Below, in pieces: positions 1-8,849 of a DNA stretch of 64,000 nt. Position 1 is the stretch's first letter, and each line of letters begins with the position of its first letter. Under the pieces are notes generated by a model. The model had not been told where the DNA came from, did no database searches, and saw only the letters and a list, made by a program, of their open reading frames with translations. Source of the stretch: Clostridia bacterium. Its GTDB lineage: Bacteria > Bacillota > Clostridia > Acetivibrionales > DSM-2933. Position numbers and translations under genes: made by a program. The stretch lies in assembly GCA_026418275.1 (NCBI GenBank), contig JAOABQ010000109.1, forward strand, positions 1 through 64,000. The letters run 5' to 3'.

Positions 1-55
1 CCGTTAGTTCATTTCTTTCCTCTTTAGTCAATGTAACAATATATTTTTTTTGCAT
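1..55 (-). CDS. IS630-family transposase, N-terminal fragment cut by window edge
   Basis: Reading the minus strand from the ATG at 55 gives 18 codons, MQKKYIVTLTKEERNELT, still open at the window edge. The pattern KKYIVTLTxEER is what I know as the conserved start of IS630/Tc1-like DDE transposases. An AAGGAG sits 8 bases ahead of the ATG. Only the first residues are visible, so whether the element is intact cannot be judged, and its terminal inverted repeat in the following 100 bases could not be defined. Confidence 0.6.
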   Translation of the reverse strand, partial: MQKKYIVTLTKEERNELT

Positions 56-553
56 AGCTTCTTCTCCTTCATCTTTTGTGATATCCTTAATATCGGAGAA
101 AAAACTCAAACTATAAATATCAAAAGTTACAGACTACTAGGGTATTATTTAGAGCTTTATATTCGTCGATTTGCTGCAATAATAATTATAACATTCTACT
201 GGTAGATATTCCATATTTAATTATATTTAATTACTTTACCAATTATTTGGAAAAACCCACTATCCCCCTCAAAAAGCCTGCTAAGGCATTTCTTCAGGAA
301 TAAACCAGGTGGATCCAGTATTAATAATAAAGACATTTTACCAAAGTCCGTCAAAGGTTATTGACAAACTGGAAACAAATAAAAAATTTGAGTGTGTATA
401 AGGACAGCGTTGTCCGCTGAGCTGCAAGAGGCTTTAAGCCTTACATGTTAGAGTGTAGCCTGTGGACTTACAGCAATGTGCTTTTGAAGGCAATTTTGCA
501 ACTTGAGGGGGTGATTAAGTGGGTAGATTAATGGAATTGGCTTTTAATTTGGA
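56..553. other. intergenic stretch with two small hairpins, no gene recognised
   Basis: AT-rich sequence follows the transposase start. Around 400-445 there are two short hairpins: GGACA-GCGT-TGTCC, and AGGC-TTTAA-GCCT. An open frame of about 36 codons runs through 421-531 but matches nothing I recognise. The composition here is higher in GC than in the preceding 300 bases. It could be a remnant of an element or a small RNA; I cannot decide. Confidence 0.3.
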
Positions 554-1195
554 TCATACCAGATCATTCTTTATCGCAAAATTGGCCAACTGTAGACGGG
601 TTTCCAGGCCAAATTTTTTTAAGATCTTTAAAACCATGCTTTTCACCTCTCTCTCCCTGATACCGAGAAAGCGGGATATTTCCTTGTCTTTTTTCCCCTC
701 AACGACCAACTTTATAAGCATTAGTTGATTTTCACTCAAGTTGAAATCTATTATGCTCGTATTTCCAATCTCGGACACTCCTTCATGTACTAAGTCCTGT
801 TCTGATGCCGAAGCTTTGATTTCGGCACTTTTTCTATAAAAGGCTTCCTTTATGGCAGCTGTCAATTCTTCCTGATCCATATCCTTAAAAACATATCCGT
901 CGGCAATGCTTTTATCCTCGTTTGAGATATGATCCTCCTCATAGAATGTGGTTAGGAAAAGTATCGCAACCACCCTATTTTTCTCCCTAATGAGTTTTGC
1001 AGCCTCAAATCCGTTTAACTGCGGCATACGGATGTCCATTAGCATAACATCTGGTCGCAGCAGATCACAAAACTTAACTGCCTCCTTACCGTCAATTGCA
1101 CATGCAATAACTTTTATTTCACAATCCTGTTCAATTATTTTTTTCAATCCTTCTCTAAAAAGTTCAACATCGTCAGCAATCAGAACCTTTATCAA
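554..1195 (-). CDS. NarL/FixJ-family response regulator (orphan paralogue)
   Basis: A 213-aa two-domain regulator. The N-terminal receiver has acidic residues D8 and D9, phospho-acceptor D54 in the LMDIRMP motif, a conserved TT pair and a FKD lysine. A LuxR-type helix-turn-helix covers about residues 148-213. It should bind DNA when phosphorylated by a sensor kinase. The start is TTG, with GGGGGTGGG just ahead. It is a close paralogue of the regulator at 1505-2155 and is separated from it by a terminator, so it forms its own transcription unit. The receiver loop before FKD (ISNEDKSIADGYVFKD) differs from the usual FEFGADGYVLKD of its neighbour, which suggests divergence in partner or output. 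Phosphorylation by the kinase at 2133-3908 is an inference from proximity. Confidence 0.9.
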   Translation of the reverse strand: MIKVLIADDVELFREGLKKIIEQDCEIKVIACAIDGKEAVKFCDLLRPDVMLMDIRMPQLNGFEAAKLIREKNRVVAILFLTTFYEEDHISNEDKSIADGYVFKDMDQEELTAAIKEAFYRKSAEIKASASEQDLVHEGVSEIGNTSIIDFNLSENQLMLIKLVVEGKKDKEISRFLGIREREVKSMVLKILKKFGLETRLQLANFAIKNDLV

Positions 1196-1424
1196 TTTCC
1201 CACCCCCGGTTATGTAATTAAGGGTTGATTCTATACTATTTATAGCTCTGACAATACTCGCAATTTCCTGTTACCTTCAAGGGCAGACACAAAATATGCT
1301 ATTAACTTGGGGTTAATAGCGGCACTTTATACTCATTTGCATTCAAAGTTCTCATTCCTTCTATAAATAATTTAACAAATTTATACATTTGCATCAATAT
1401 GCCAAAAGTAATTACAATAAATGT
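1196..1424. other. upstream region of the orphan response regulator
   Basis: AT-rich DNA between the terminator of the kinase/regulator operon and the TTG start at 1195. It presumably holds the promoter of the orphan regulator. I see no clear operator or convincing -35/-10 pair. Confidence 0.4.
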
Positions 1425-1469
1425 AAAAAGATTACTTCGGTCATACCCCAATTACCAAAGTAATCTTTT
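1425..1469 (-). terminator. intrinsic terminator of the kinase/regulator operon
   Basis: A 12-bp perfect stem (1426-1437 pairing with 1458-1469) encloses a 20-base loop. On the minus strand it is followed by a run of U. It lies 35 bases after the stop codon of the regulator at 1505. Confidence 0.75.
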
Positions 1470-1504
1470 CTTTTTGATATTGAATGATTTGTATTCACAC
1501 CCTT

Positions 1505-2155
1505 TTAAATTAATCCGTTTTTTACAGCAAAAATGGCTAACTGGGTACGGTCTTCCAGGTTGAGTTTCCGTAATATTTTAGACGTAATATTTTTAACGCT
1601 TCCTTCGGTAATGAAAAGCAGTTCACAAATCTCCTTATTTTTTTTACCCTCTATAATAAGACGTATGATATCCAATTCCCTTTCTGTCAAATTAAATTCA
1701 GCACCGGACTTCTCAGAAGCCACCCCTGTTTCTTTTTTACTGTGGTATTGCTTTCTTACATTGTCAACCACCCTTCGGTGGAAAACATTCAGGCCCTTTA
1801 CAATATTTTTAATGGTGGTAATGAGTTCATCTTGCTCAAGGTCCTTCAAGACATACCCGTCTGCCCCAAACTCAAAGGCTTTTGACATATCGTCATCCTC
1901 GTAAAAAGTTGTCAGAATCAGTACCCGTATTGAACTGTTGGTTTCCTTAATAAGCCGGGTTGCTTCAATACCATTTAGTACCGGCATTTTTATATCCATT
2001 AATACAATATCGGGGACATGCTTTATACACTGCTCTACCGCTTCCTTTCCGTTACATGCACAGCCGATAACCTTTATTTCTTGATCCTGCTCAATGATGG
2101 TTTTTAATCCATCTCTAAAAAGTGCTATATCCTCAGCAATCAAAACCTTTATCAT
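1505..2155 (-). CDS. NarL/FixJ-family response regulator, partner of the adjacent kinase
   Basis: A receiver domain (EDIALF acidic pocket, phospho-acceptor Asp in LMDIKMP, FGADGYVLKD) is followed by a LuxR-type HTH over the last 65 residues. I place the start at the ATG at 2155, because AGGGGG stands 8 bases ahead of it; an in-frame GTG lies three codons upstream, inside that ribosome binding site. The gene overlaps the end of the histidine kinase gene by 23 bases, so the two are translationally coupled and most likely form a cognate two-component pair. Expected role: transcription activation or repression on phosphorylation. The target is unknown. It shares a phospho-site motif and HTH register with the paralogue at 554-1195, which points to a local gene duplication. 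Confidence 0.92.
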   Translation of the reverse strand: MIKVLIAEDIALFRDGLKTIIEQDQEIKVIGCACNGKEAVEQCIKHVPDIVLMDIKMPVLNGIEATRLIKETNSSIRVLILTTFYEDDDMSKAFEFGADGYVLKDLEQDELITTIKNIVKGLNVFHRRVVDNVRKQYHSKKETGVASEKSGAEFNLTERELDIIRLIIEGKKNKEICELLFITEGSVKNITSKILRKLNLEDRTQLAIFAVKNGLI

Positions 2156-3908
2156 CCAGGCCACCCCCTAATGGTATTTCCACATTGATATTAAAGCCGC
2201 CATCCTCACCTGAACCGCAAATCACTGTGCCGTTTAACGATTTAACCCTATTTTCCATGCCTTTGAGCCCGAAACCTTTCTTCATATCGCTACAGCCTTC
2301 ACCGTCATCAAAAATATATAGTTTTAAATATTCTTTCGTAAATTTCAGAAAAATATTTACATGTCTTGCTTTTCCGTGACGTAATGAGTTTGTAAGTGCC
2401 TCCTGGCATACCCTGTATAAAACATTGGAATAAGCCGTATGATTAGGCGGTTCTGTTCCGTCAATGGATAATTGTATTTCCATACCTGAATTTTTAAATT
2501 CGCCAACCAAGGATTTTAAAGCATCCTCTATTCCGTTTTCCTCCAATTTTCCCGGTTTCATGCCGGAAATGGACCGTCTTAACTCATTTAACCCGTCTCT
2601 TGAAATTCTAATTGCTTCAGTCAGCTTATCATAAACACCGTTGGGATTTTCCATATATTCAATTTGTGCTAACTTTAATAGGGTTATGAGTAAAGTCATT
2701 GAGTGTCCTACCGAATCATGGGCATCCCTTGCAAACCGGTTGCGCTCCCTTTCAACTGCCAGTTTTTCAACGGTCAAAGCATGCTCTTTCAATTGTTCAT
2801 TTGCTGTGGACAGTTGGGCATTGGTCAGATTTAATTCCTCCATAAGCATCTTGTACTGGGAAATATCATTAAACGAAACAACTCTTCCCAACTGCTCATC
2901 CTTCAAACCGATAATCGGGCGGATGTTTACGATATAAGATTTCCTTTGCGGTTCCAATAAAGTTAATTCTCCGCTCAAATGGGTATGATGATGGTATTCT
3001 ATTCCATCCAGAATTTCCAGCACATCTTCGTTCTCTACAATATAATCTTTTAAGTCTTCAACAAAAGCGTTTATTCTGCCTGAGCCACCTGTTTTCATGA
3101 TGGGTTTAAAAGTATTTACAAATGAATTATTCAAACTTACAATATCTCCCGAAACATTAATAACCATAATGGCTTCCTTCATGTTGTCGACAACATTTTT
3201 TAACGCAATGGGTATGATATTTAAGAACTTGTATTTATAAATCGCAATGCCAAACAAAACAAGTGAAAGTGTAAATGCTGCCGGCGTGATATCAAAATCC
3301 GGCTGAATAACATCAACGGATAGAATGATATTTGAAACAAGGGGTATAATTAGTGCACACAATAGGAGTATAAACTGCTTTTTGATATATTTTACTCTTT
3401 TAGCAGAGTATTTAATAAGAATATAAGTTCCGATAATACAGTAAATATAAGAAACTATTCCATGATAATACGCAAACACGCCAAAATCAAGCCTTCCGGT
3501 ATCAATGGGACTATACTTGAAAAAGGGATAAAAAAGGTGGTGTAAGTCATTTGTCAATGCAGCTATAAAAGATACGGTTGGGGGTACAAATAAAAGTATA
3601 ATTACAAGCTTATAATGAAGCAATTTATGCTCCGCATAAAAAAGACAAAATATCAACATGCCAAGACCCGTATAGCACATGGCTTCAAGCTTGAAAACCT
3701 CAAACAGCCACAATGATTGGGTATTAAAGGAAAAGGCTTGCAGCAGCTGACCGAATGACCACCTGAAAATCATAAACATGCACCACATATATGCGTAAAC
3801 CACACCGGATTTATTGCTTTTCAGCGCAAAATATATGATCATTGTTAAAGATAACAGGATGCATATAATTTGTGTCCCAACATTTAGTATAAACGAACTT
3901 TGGCTCAT
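2133..3908 (-). CDS. 7TM-PAS sensor histidine kinase (HisKA_3 type)
   Basis: A 591-aa membrane kinase. About eight hydrophobic helices fill residues 8-225, resembling the 7TM sensor module found at the front of Gram-positive histidine kinases. A PAS domain follows (about 235-350), then a coiled linker. The HisKA_3 dimerisation helix has the phospho-acceptor His397 in ARDAHDSVGHS, and the HATPase_c domain carries an N box near 515-530 (CQEALTNSLRHG) and a DDGEG G-box. AAGGA lies 8-10 bases ahead of the ATG. This HisKA_3/NarL combination is typical of LiaS/DesK/NarX-like systems. The signal is unknown; the 7TM module suggests a membrane-derived or small-molecule ligand. Confidence 0.93.
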   Translation of the reverse strand: MSQSSFILNVGTQIICILLSLTMIIYFALKSNKSGVVYAYMWCMFMIFRWSFGQLLQAFSFNTQSLWLFEVFKLEAMCYTGLGMLIFCLFYAEHKLLHYKLVIILLFVPPTVSFIAALTNDLHHLFYPFFKYSPIDTGRLDFGVFAYYHGIVSYIYCIIGTYILIKYSAKRVKYIKKQFILLLCALIIPLVSNIILSVDVIQPDFDITPAAFTLSLVLFGIAIYKYKFLNIIPIALKNVVDNMKEAIMVINVSGDIVSLNNSFVNTFKPIMKTGGSGRINAFVEDLKDYIVENEDVLEILDGIEYHHHTHLSGELTLLEPQRKSYIVNIRPIIGLKDEQLGRVVSFNDISQYKMLMEELNLTNAQLSTANEQLKEHALTVEKLAVERERNRFARDAHDSVGHSMTLLITLLKLAQIEYMENPNGVYDKLTEAIRISRDGLNELRRSISGMKPGKLEENGIEDALKSLVGEFKNSGMEIQLSIDGTEPPNHTAYSNVLYRVCQEALTNSLRHGKARHVNIFLKFTKEYLKLYIFDDGEGCSDMKKGFGLKGMENRVKSLNGTVICGSGEDGGFNINVEIPLGGGLDDKGFDC

Positions 3909-4040
3909 AAAACTTTTCCTTTTCTTATAAAACCTCGGAATACCATGCAGTTTTATTTTACTACATATCTTCTTTTAAATGAAGGAGGATTTATGTAAAA
4001 CAGCCAAATGGAATCAGCATATTGAGTATTTTTTAGATGG

Positions 4041-4078
4041 AATTAAAAAATCTCTTCCCAATGCTCCGGAAGAGATTT
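4041..4078 (-). terminator. intrinsic terminator downstream of the coat-like gene
   Basis: An 11-bp stem (4048-4058 with 4068-4078) and a 9-base loop are followed on the minus strand by six U. It lies about 40 bases past the stop codon at 4118. Confidence 0.75.
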
Positions 4079-4117
4079 AATTTAGAGATGCTATATCTAT
4101 ATGGACCGGCTATCCTA

Positions 4118-4852
4118 TCAGCCACGGATATTAACCTGCTGCAATTGTAATAATTTCAACCTTATAAATACAACCATTTTTTCGACAATAGCCTCAAACT
4201 GGGTTCCGAATGGATCATCACAATCAAAGCATTTGCTTTCCTTAAGCAAATCATCCTCAAAAATTCTTACTTCCTCAAGCTCACAAAATACTTTTTCATT
4301 AAAGCATTCATGATGTTGGAAATTCATTTCACAAGGGTTGCTTCCGATAATTCTTTGTCCACAGAACCCTTTTCCCTTGATTTTATCTGTAAATAATGCT
4401 GCTTCTCTTGGATTTTCCTGATAACATACCTGCGGCGGTGTTACAAAATGTACTTTTGTTACACAGTTAAACGGAATATTTACTGTGGTATGTTTTATAT
4501 CTCCGCTGATTGTTGAACTTTTTCTGCCACAAGTACAATCTGCAGTTGCATATTCAATATTCTTTCTGACAAAACCGCTTAAGAACAGTTTTCCGGCCTC
4601 ATTAGATCCAATATCGACTAGTCTGCATTGGGTAATAAATACATTCTTTTTAATTCTCTTAATCTCAATAAAAGGTTCTTCAAGCTCAATTTCTGCCTCT
4701 ACATCAACTTGTATAATGGGTTCGGCAATTACTACCGGTATTTTCCCTATGATTGGCCCACAGATCCCATGTGGTGTTGTCCCGGTATTCGAGCATTCAA
4801 CTAATGTATTCGATTTTAATACACTTGCTTTGCATTTGGTTTCGGTACCCAT
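4118..4852 (-). CDS. spore coat/exosporium-like protein, CsxC/SPOCS-like
   Basis: A 244-aa soluble protein without signal peptide or membrane helix. After a Cys-containing N-terminus comes a hydrophobic-acidic run (VVIAEPIIQVDVEAEIEL), a motif KKNVFITQCRLVDIG, and LFLSGFVRKNIEYAT. This arrangement I associate with the clostridial exosporium protein CsxC and related proteins with SPOCS/DUF3794-like beta domains. It has about 14 cysteines, consistent with disulfide cross-linking in a spore surface layer. AAGGAGG stands 9 bases before the ATG. The gene at 5045-5752 is a paralogue. Sporulation-specific expression is an inference; I did not find a convincing sigma-E or sigma-K promoter. The exact family assignment is moderate. 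Confidence 0.6.
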   Translation of the reverse strand: MGTETKCKASVLKSNTLVECSNTGTTPHGICGPIIGKIPVVIAEPIIQVDVEAEIELEEPFIEIKRIKKNVFITQCRLVDIGSNEAGKLFLSGFVRKNIEYATADCTCGRKSSTISGDIKHTTVNIPFNCVTKVHFVTPPQVCYQENPREAALFTDKIKGKGFCGQRIIGSNPCEMNFQHHECFNEKVFCELEEVRIFEDDLLKESKCFDCDDPFGTQFEAIVEKMVVFIRLKLLQLQQVNIRG

Positions 4853-5044
4853 TGTATGGTCCTCCTTTTTGAGTAATCTATTTTTGAAATATTAATATAT
4901 AATATGAATATAATTTACATAATGTTACTTTATGTGAATCATATCTCATATCCCCCAATCATGAAGGATTTCTGTAGTGAGGAAACCGAAACAGAAGCCA
5001 TATGCATAGTTTTATCCGTCATAATATCTGATAAGTATTATGTA

Positions 5045-5752
5045 TTACAAATATCTGATATATGGAATGTTCGCCAGTCTCTTTTGTGTAAGCATAATGG
5101 TAATGGAAATAACCATATGTATAGAAAAAAATCTGAAGCTATCCTTAATAGAATAGGTATCCTTGTTTAACAAAGGTTCTTTGCAGACCTCTTTACCCAA
5201 CACCTTTACCTCTTCAATTTCACAAAACAGCACTTCAGGCTTGTATCCCTCCTCATAAAGACCGTTACTCTCATGGGTTAAATCATACTCATTCAGTTTA
5301 ACAGGTATAAAACCCGCAGATTTCCCTGCAAAAGGCGATAAATAGTAATCTATTTTTGCAGAACACTCAAAAGGAATTTTAACCGTAAGGAAGCGCATAT
5401 TATTTCCATACCTTCTGTATGAATAACCTGCATTCACATATTCAACACTTTCTTTTATATAGCCGTTTAGATAGAGCATTCCATATTTTTTATTCCCCAT
5501 ATCAAACAGCCTGCATTTGGTTATATATATTTTTTCCACAGAATTTGCGATTTCCAGTGCAGGACGGTCCAACATGATTGTTGATGCAATATTGATGCTT
5601 ACTTTGGATTTTGAGATAATCACCGGCAATTTGACAATTAATCTGCCGTTTTTACTTGCCCGCATAACAGGCTCACGCTGACTTTCAGTTATAACTTTTA
5701 CATCACATATTTTTTCCTCCCGTTGTTCGATATCATAGCTTTCTCTATCCAT
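5045..5752 (-). CDS. paralogue of the coat/exosporium-like protein
   Basis: A 235-aa protein sharing the core of the protein at 4118-4852: KIYITKCRLFDMGNKKYGMLYLNGYIKESVEY aligns with FITQCRLVDIG and LFLSGFVRKNIEY, then a PFECSAKI/PFNCVTKV segment and a VLFCEIEEVKVLG segment near the end. It has fewer cysteines and a more basic middle. GAAGGAGG lies 6-8 bases ahead of the ATG. Both copies point the same way with about 190 bases between them and no clear terminator, so co-transcription is possible. Function beyond a likely structural spore role is unknown. Confidence 0.6.
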   Translation of the reverse strand: MDRESYDIEQREEKICDVKVITESQREPVMRASKNGRLIVKLPVIISKSKVSINIASTIMLDRPALEIANSVEKIYITKCRLFDMGNKKYGMLYLNGYIKESVEYVNAGYSYRRYGNNMRFLTVKIPFECSAKIDYYLSPFAGKSAGFIPVKLNEYDLTHESNGLYEEGYKPEVLFCEIEEVKVLGKEVCKEPLLNKDTYSIKDSFRFFSIHMVISITIMLTQKRLANIPYIRYL

Positions 5753-6106
5753 TTAAAACCTCCTTCAATACCTTATATAAACGACTGTAAAATAGCCATT
5801 ATAAACTATCTATTCATATCTTATGAATATCCATAAATGATGTTACCGATGGCTGCTATGAACGCTTTTAAGGGAGCAGGCTGTTTTACGGTTGTATTTC
5901 AACCCTACGGGGCATATATGAAAAATGCACCCCAGGTGGGTTTATCAATTGCGTATTTTTTCCTAGAAGTATATAATAAATATAAAAGGTATATTTAATT
6001 TAACGTCTCCCGTTCAAATGACCTTCGGGGTCATAAGGAGTGATTTCTATCTCATTTGCATAATTTTAAGCAAAACACTCTACTTTACCAGGAGGTACTT
6101 AAGTTC
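5753..6106. other. divergent promoter region with a stem-loop at 6018-6034
   Basis: The region separates the coat-like gene from the TerD-TerA gene. ATGACC-TTCGG-GGTCAT at 6018-6034 forms a tight hairpin just before an AAGGAG at 6035-6040. An upstream in-frame TTG at 6056 could also start the next gene, but the better start is at 6107. Confidence 0.35.
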
Positions 6107-8440
6107 ATGTCTACACTACTTATAAAGGGTCAAAAAGCAGATCTGACAAAGTCGAACCCAGGACTTGAAAAAATAACCATTGGGTTAGGCTGGCTTCTCA
6201 CCGACACCAGCCAAAATCTTGAAGTCGATGCATCCGTATTTTTATTGGATTCATCCGGAAAGTGCCAAGATGATTCAGATATTGTTTTTTACGGTAATCC
6301 CCAAGGTTGTGATGGGGCTGTTTTGATCTCCAATACATCTGATCCGGCAGACAAGCAGCAAATCCAATTTGATTTTAATAAGATTCCGGCTGCAATTGAG
6401 AGGGCTGCAATTGCCCTAACAATTTATGAAGCGGATGTAAGAAAACAGAATTTCAGTTTAGTCCAAAATATGTATATTCGAATACTGAATCAAGCGAATG
6501 ATCAAGAACTGATACAGTATAAAATTATAGAACGTTTTACTGAGGAAACAGCCATTGTTCTGGCAGAAATATACCGCTACAAAGGAGATTGGAAACTAAG
6601 TGCAGTCGGCAGCGGCTACAACGGCGGGTTAGCTGCCCTGTGCCATAGTGTCGGCATCGAAGTTGCGGAAAAACCAGAAACACCCGAATCTTCCCCTGAG
6701 ACAAATCCAGGCATCGTGGATACTCCCAATACAAATACCTTCTCTAATGAAAGTTCACAAAATAATGATCGATATCCTTTTGATAGCATTTCTATGGAGG
6801 ACCCCATGAGTCCTGCGGTCTTGCCAACTGCTGCAGTTGAGCAAAACGTTGAAAGTGCTTTAAGCCTGGACGGTCCGGTTTATTCTACCGACACTGCAGA
6901 CGAAAGTATATCTGCTGAAAACACCCCTACTGAATCCAATGTGGAAGAAATCGCTGTACATAATGAAACACAAGAAAACGGGCAATCTGCTACTGTGAAT
7001 TCTTTTCAGGAACCTACAGCAGATACATCAGACACAATTCCTCAAACTGTTCAAAACACTATGGAAGAAAGTAACTTTACCCGTTCAGAGACTATTGAAA
7101 CTGCTCCCTTTGATAATACGACTGAACCAGCTCCCCATTGGGCTCATAGTGATATGCCGGATGGTTCCTTTGATATCCTTCCCCTCCCTGTTGAGAGTAC
7201 TACAGATGAAAGTACTTCCACTATAGTCCCCCAGTCCTCTCAATTCCATTCAGTTGAGTCAGCTGCAGAAGCAGGCCCTGCATGGGCTCACAGCGGTATC
7301 TTGGATGATTCCTTTGATATTGTTCCGGAATCCATTGAAAACAGCGCTGAGGAAAGTATATCAACTGCCGTCCCACATTTTTCCCAAGCCGCTCCATCGG
7401 AAAGCACATCGGAGGAGATGCCTCAAGCAATTGGGTCTACCTTCCAGCCAGGTCTGGAAGATTCTGAAGGTGGTATTCCTAAAAAGGCTGTACCCATAGA
7501 TTCTTCGTGCATGGACAGTACGGTTTTGGAAAAAACCATGGCTGTGACCCCGGTGAATATAGAAAACACCGTTCCGGAAAGTCCTGTTGAAGCCAATAAA
7601 CAGCATAACCAAAACTTTTCATATGAATCTGCAGTTCCTAAAGAACTGGGGACTGTTGAAGCCGACACCCTTGAAAAAACTGTTTCTATAAATCCTCAGC
7701 CTACGCAAAGTGCTCCTCTGGAAAGGACTGCTGCCTTGGGTTCCAAGCCTTTTCAAACCGCAGCCCCGGAAGCGCCCGCTGCGGCCGAACTCCCCGTTCA
7801 AAACCTATCCCCTGCGAATACAGCACCCGTTGAGCCCCGGCCGGTTCAGAATATCCCTGCACCTCCAGGTACTTTAGCAGGCGCGCAGCTTAATCAAACC
7901 AGTCCTGAAGTTGTCAATCCAGGCTTAATCAAGCCACCTTCAGAAGCAGCAGAGGAAGAATTGTATTCATCCAAAATAACCATTACCTTAAGTTGGAGCA
8001 ACGCAGTCGATTTAGACTTGCACCTCTTCTGTTTTTTAAAGGATGGAAAGCAAGAACATATTTCTCATGATCATGAGGGTTCTTTCAGTGATCCGCCCTA
8101 TATTTATCTTGATAAGGATTGTGTGGGTAAACCGGGAGCCATAAGCAAGGAAAAGGCATATATAAACAGCTTTGAGTGTGCCAGTCAGGTATTTATTGCA
8201 GTAAATATCTACAGGGTCTTCGGTTTCCTGCGCCCTAGCGAAAGCTTTTCAAAGTACGATGGGAAGGTTTTAATAAAATTAAGTAAAGACGATCAAATGG
8301 AAATTCCGCTAAACTCAGAGGAAAAGGGTAAATGGTGTATTGTCGGAAAAATTGATAATGCCGGTGATTCCCCCTCTGTTACCATTATCAACAAAGTACA
8401 AAATAACGATCTTACATTTAGTGACCTGAAGAAATTTTGA
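6107..8440 (+). CDS. TerD - acidic linker - TerA-like fusion protein
   Basis: I use the ATG at 6107 (777 aa). AGGAGG lies about 10 bases ahead, and MSTLLIKGQKADLTKSNP matches the usual start of TerD proteins. Residues 1-185 form a TerD domain: KGQKADLTK, ASVFLLD, DIVFYGNP, LAEIYRYKGDWKLSAVGSGY. Residues about 190-605 are Ser/Thr/Glu/Pro-rich and of low complexity, with a 48-aa tandem duplication. Residues about 610-765 (LSWSNAVDLDLHLFCFLKDG, PYIYLDKD) resemble the TerA-type domain. TerD/TerA beta-sandwiches bind calcium in tellurite-resistance and general stress systems; the acidic DLDLH and D-rich loops are consistent with that. No other ter genes are adjacent. A scaffold joining two Ter modules is an inference. 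A related TerD domain is fused to the reverse transcriptase at 55208. Confidence 0.85.
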   Translation: MSTLLIKGQKADLTKSNPGLEKITIGLGWLLTDTSQNLEVDASVFLLDSSGKCQDDSDIVFYGNPQGCDGAVLISNTSDPADKQQIQFDFNKIPAAIERAAIALTIYEADVRKQNFSLVQNMYIRILNQANDQELIQYKIIERFTEETAIVLAEIYRYKGDWKLSAVGSGYNGGLAALCHSVGIEVAEKPETPESSPETNPGIVDTPNTNTFSNESSQNNDRYPFDSISMEDPMSPAVLPTAAVEQNVESALSLDGPVYSTDTADESISAENTPTESNVEEIAVHNETQENGQSATVNSFQEPTADTSDTIPQTVQNTMEESNFTRSETIETAPFDNTTEPAPHWAHSDMPDGSFDILPLPVESTTDESTSTIVPQSSQFHSVESAAEAGPAWAHSGILDDSFDIVPESIENSAEESISTAVPHFSQAAPSESTSEEMPQAIGSTFQPGLEDSEGGIPKKAVPIDSSCMDSTVLEKTMAVTPVNIENTVPESPVEANKQHNQNFSYESAVPKELGTVEADTLEKTVSINPQPTQSAPLERTAALGSKPFQTAAPEAPAAAELPVQNLSPANTAPVEPRPVQNIPAPPGTLAGAQLNQTSPEVVNPGLIKPPSEAAEEELYSSKITITLSWSNAVDLDLHLFCFLKDGKQEHISHDHEGSFSDPPYIYLDKDCVGKPGAISKEKAYINSFECASQVFIAVNIYRVFGFLRPSESFSKYDGKVLIKLSKDDQMEIPLNSEEKGKWCIVGKIDNAGDSPSVTIINKVQNNDLTFSDLKKF
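7126..7400 (+). repeat. 144-bp tandem duplication inside the TerD-TerA linker
   Basis: Two in-frame copies with a 48-codon period encode HWAHSDMPDGSFDILPLPVE and AWAHSGILDDSFDIVPESIE, each followed by an EES[IT]ST.VP..SQ segment. The codon for the WAH tryptophan starts at 7139 and again at 7283. The copies have diverged at the DNA level, so the duplication is not recent. Confidence 0.7.
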
Positions 8441-8496
8441 TCTATATTGAACGCGATAAAGATTTTTTCATCGCACTTCAATTTCTTTGATCTAAT

Positions 8497-8539
8497 ATCG
8501 TGAAAATCCAATTTATCAATGCAAAATCATTTTCACGAT
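8497..8539. repeat. inverted repeat downstream of the TerD-TerA gene
   Basis: An 11-bp perfect inverted repeat (8497-8507 and 8529-8539) flanks a 21-base spacer. No U-run follows on either strand, so it is not an obvious terminator. It may be an operator or an extra 3' stem-loop. Confidence 0.45.
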
Positions 8540-8575
8540 CTATATATTGAAACTTAAAATAGTCTGAATGATTAT

Positions 8576-8611
8576 AAAAAGCATGCAAATGGATTCATTT
8601 GCATGCTTTTT
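8576..8611. terminator. 16-bp perfect bidirectional terminator hairpin
   Basis: Arms 8576-8591 and 8596-8611 are fully complementary around a GATT loop. The stem ends in A/T runs that supply U-tracts on both strands. It can end transcripts of the TerD-TerA gene on the plus strand and of the small minus-strand frame at 8646-8849. Confidence 0.85.
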
Positions 8612-8645
8612 ATATACGGCCTATATCGCCTACGCCTTTAATATT

Positions 8646-8849
8646 CTATTCTTTTTTATTAAGATAAATAAATACACCGCATTGCAAGTTGCTGCATCCT
8701 TTTTTTCCCTCACAATAGATATGGGGGATTTCCCCAGCTTTTCTATACCGGAAAATATCTTTCTTCTGCAAATCGCAATACCCCATAATCCCCTTCAGAC
8801 GTTTAAATAAGCCATACATCCGGTAATACGTACACACATTTTTTTGCAT
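8646..8849 (-). CDS. possible small Cys-containing protein
   Basis: A 67-aa frame with five cysteines (C6, C25, C46, C52, C57) and many basic and aromatic residues, including KRLKGIMGYCDLQKKDIFRY. A GGGGAAGG stretch lies about 9 bases ahead of the ATG, and the strong hairpin at 8576-8611 follows the stop by 34 bases; both support a real gene. I recognise no family. It may instead be noise in an 800-base gap between larger genes. Confidence 0.35.
   Translation of the reverse strand: MQKNVCTYYRMYGLFKRLKGIMGYCDLQKKDIFRYRKAGEIPHIYCEGKKGCSNLQCGVFIYLNKKE

Noticed and set aside
380..531. Possible group II intron or transposase remnant before the orphan regulator
   Set aside because: No domain V sequence, no intron 5' consensus and no recognisable protein match in the short open frame; only two small hairpins are visible.
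7361..7801. Overlapping minus-strand frames within the TerD-TerA linker
   Set aside because: Low-complexity shadows without ribosome binding sites; the plus-strand frame has clear domains at both ends.
8568..8810. Plus-strand 80-codon frame starting at the terminator hairpin
   Set aside because: It begins within the hairpin, has no ribosome binding site and opposes the better-supported minus-strand frame.
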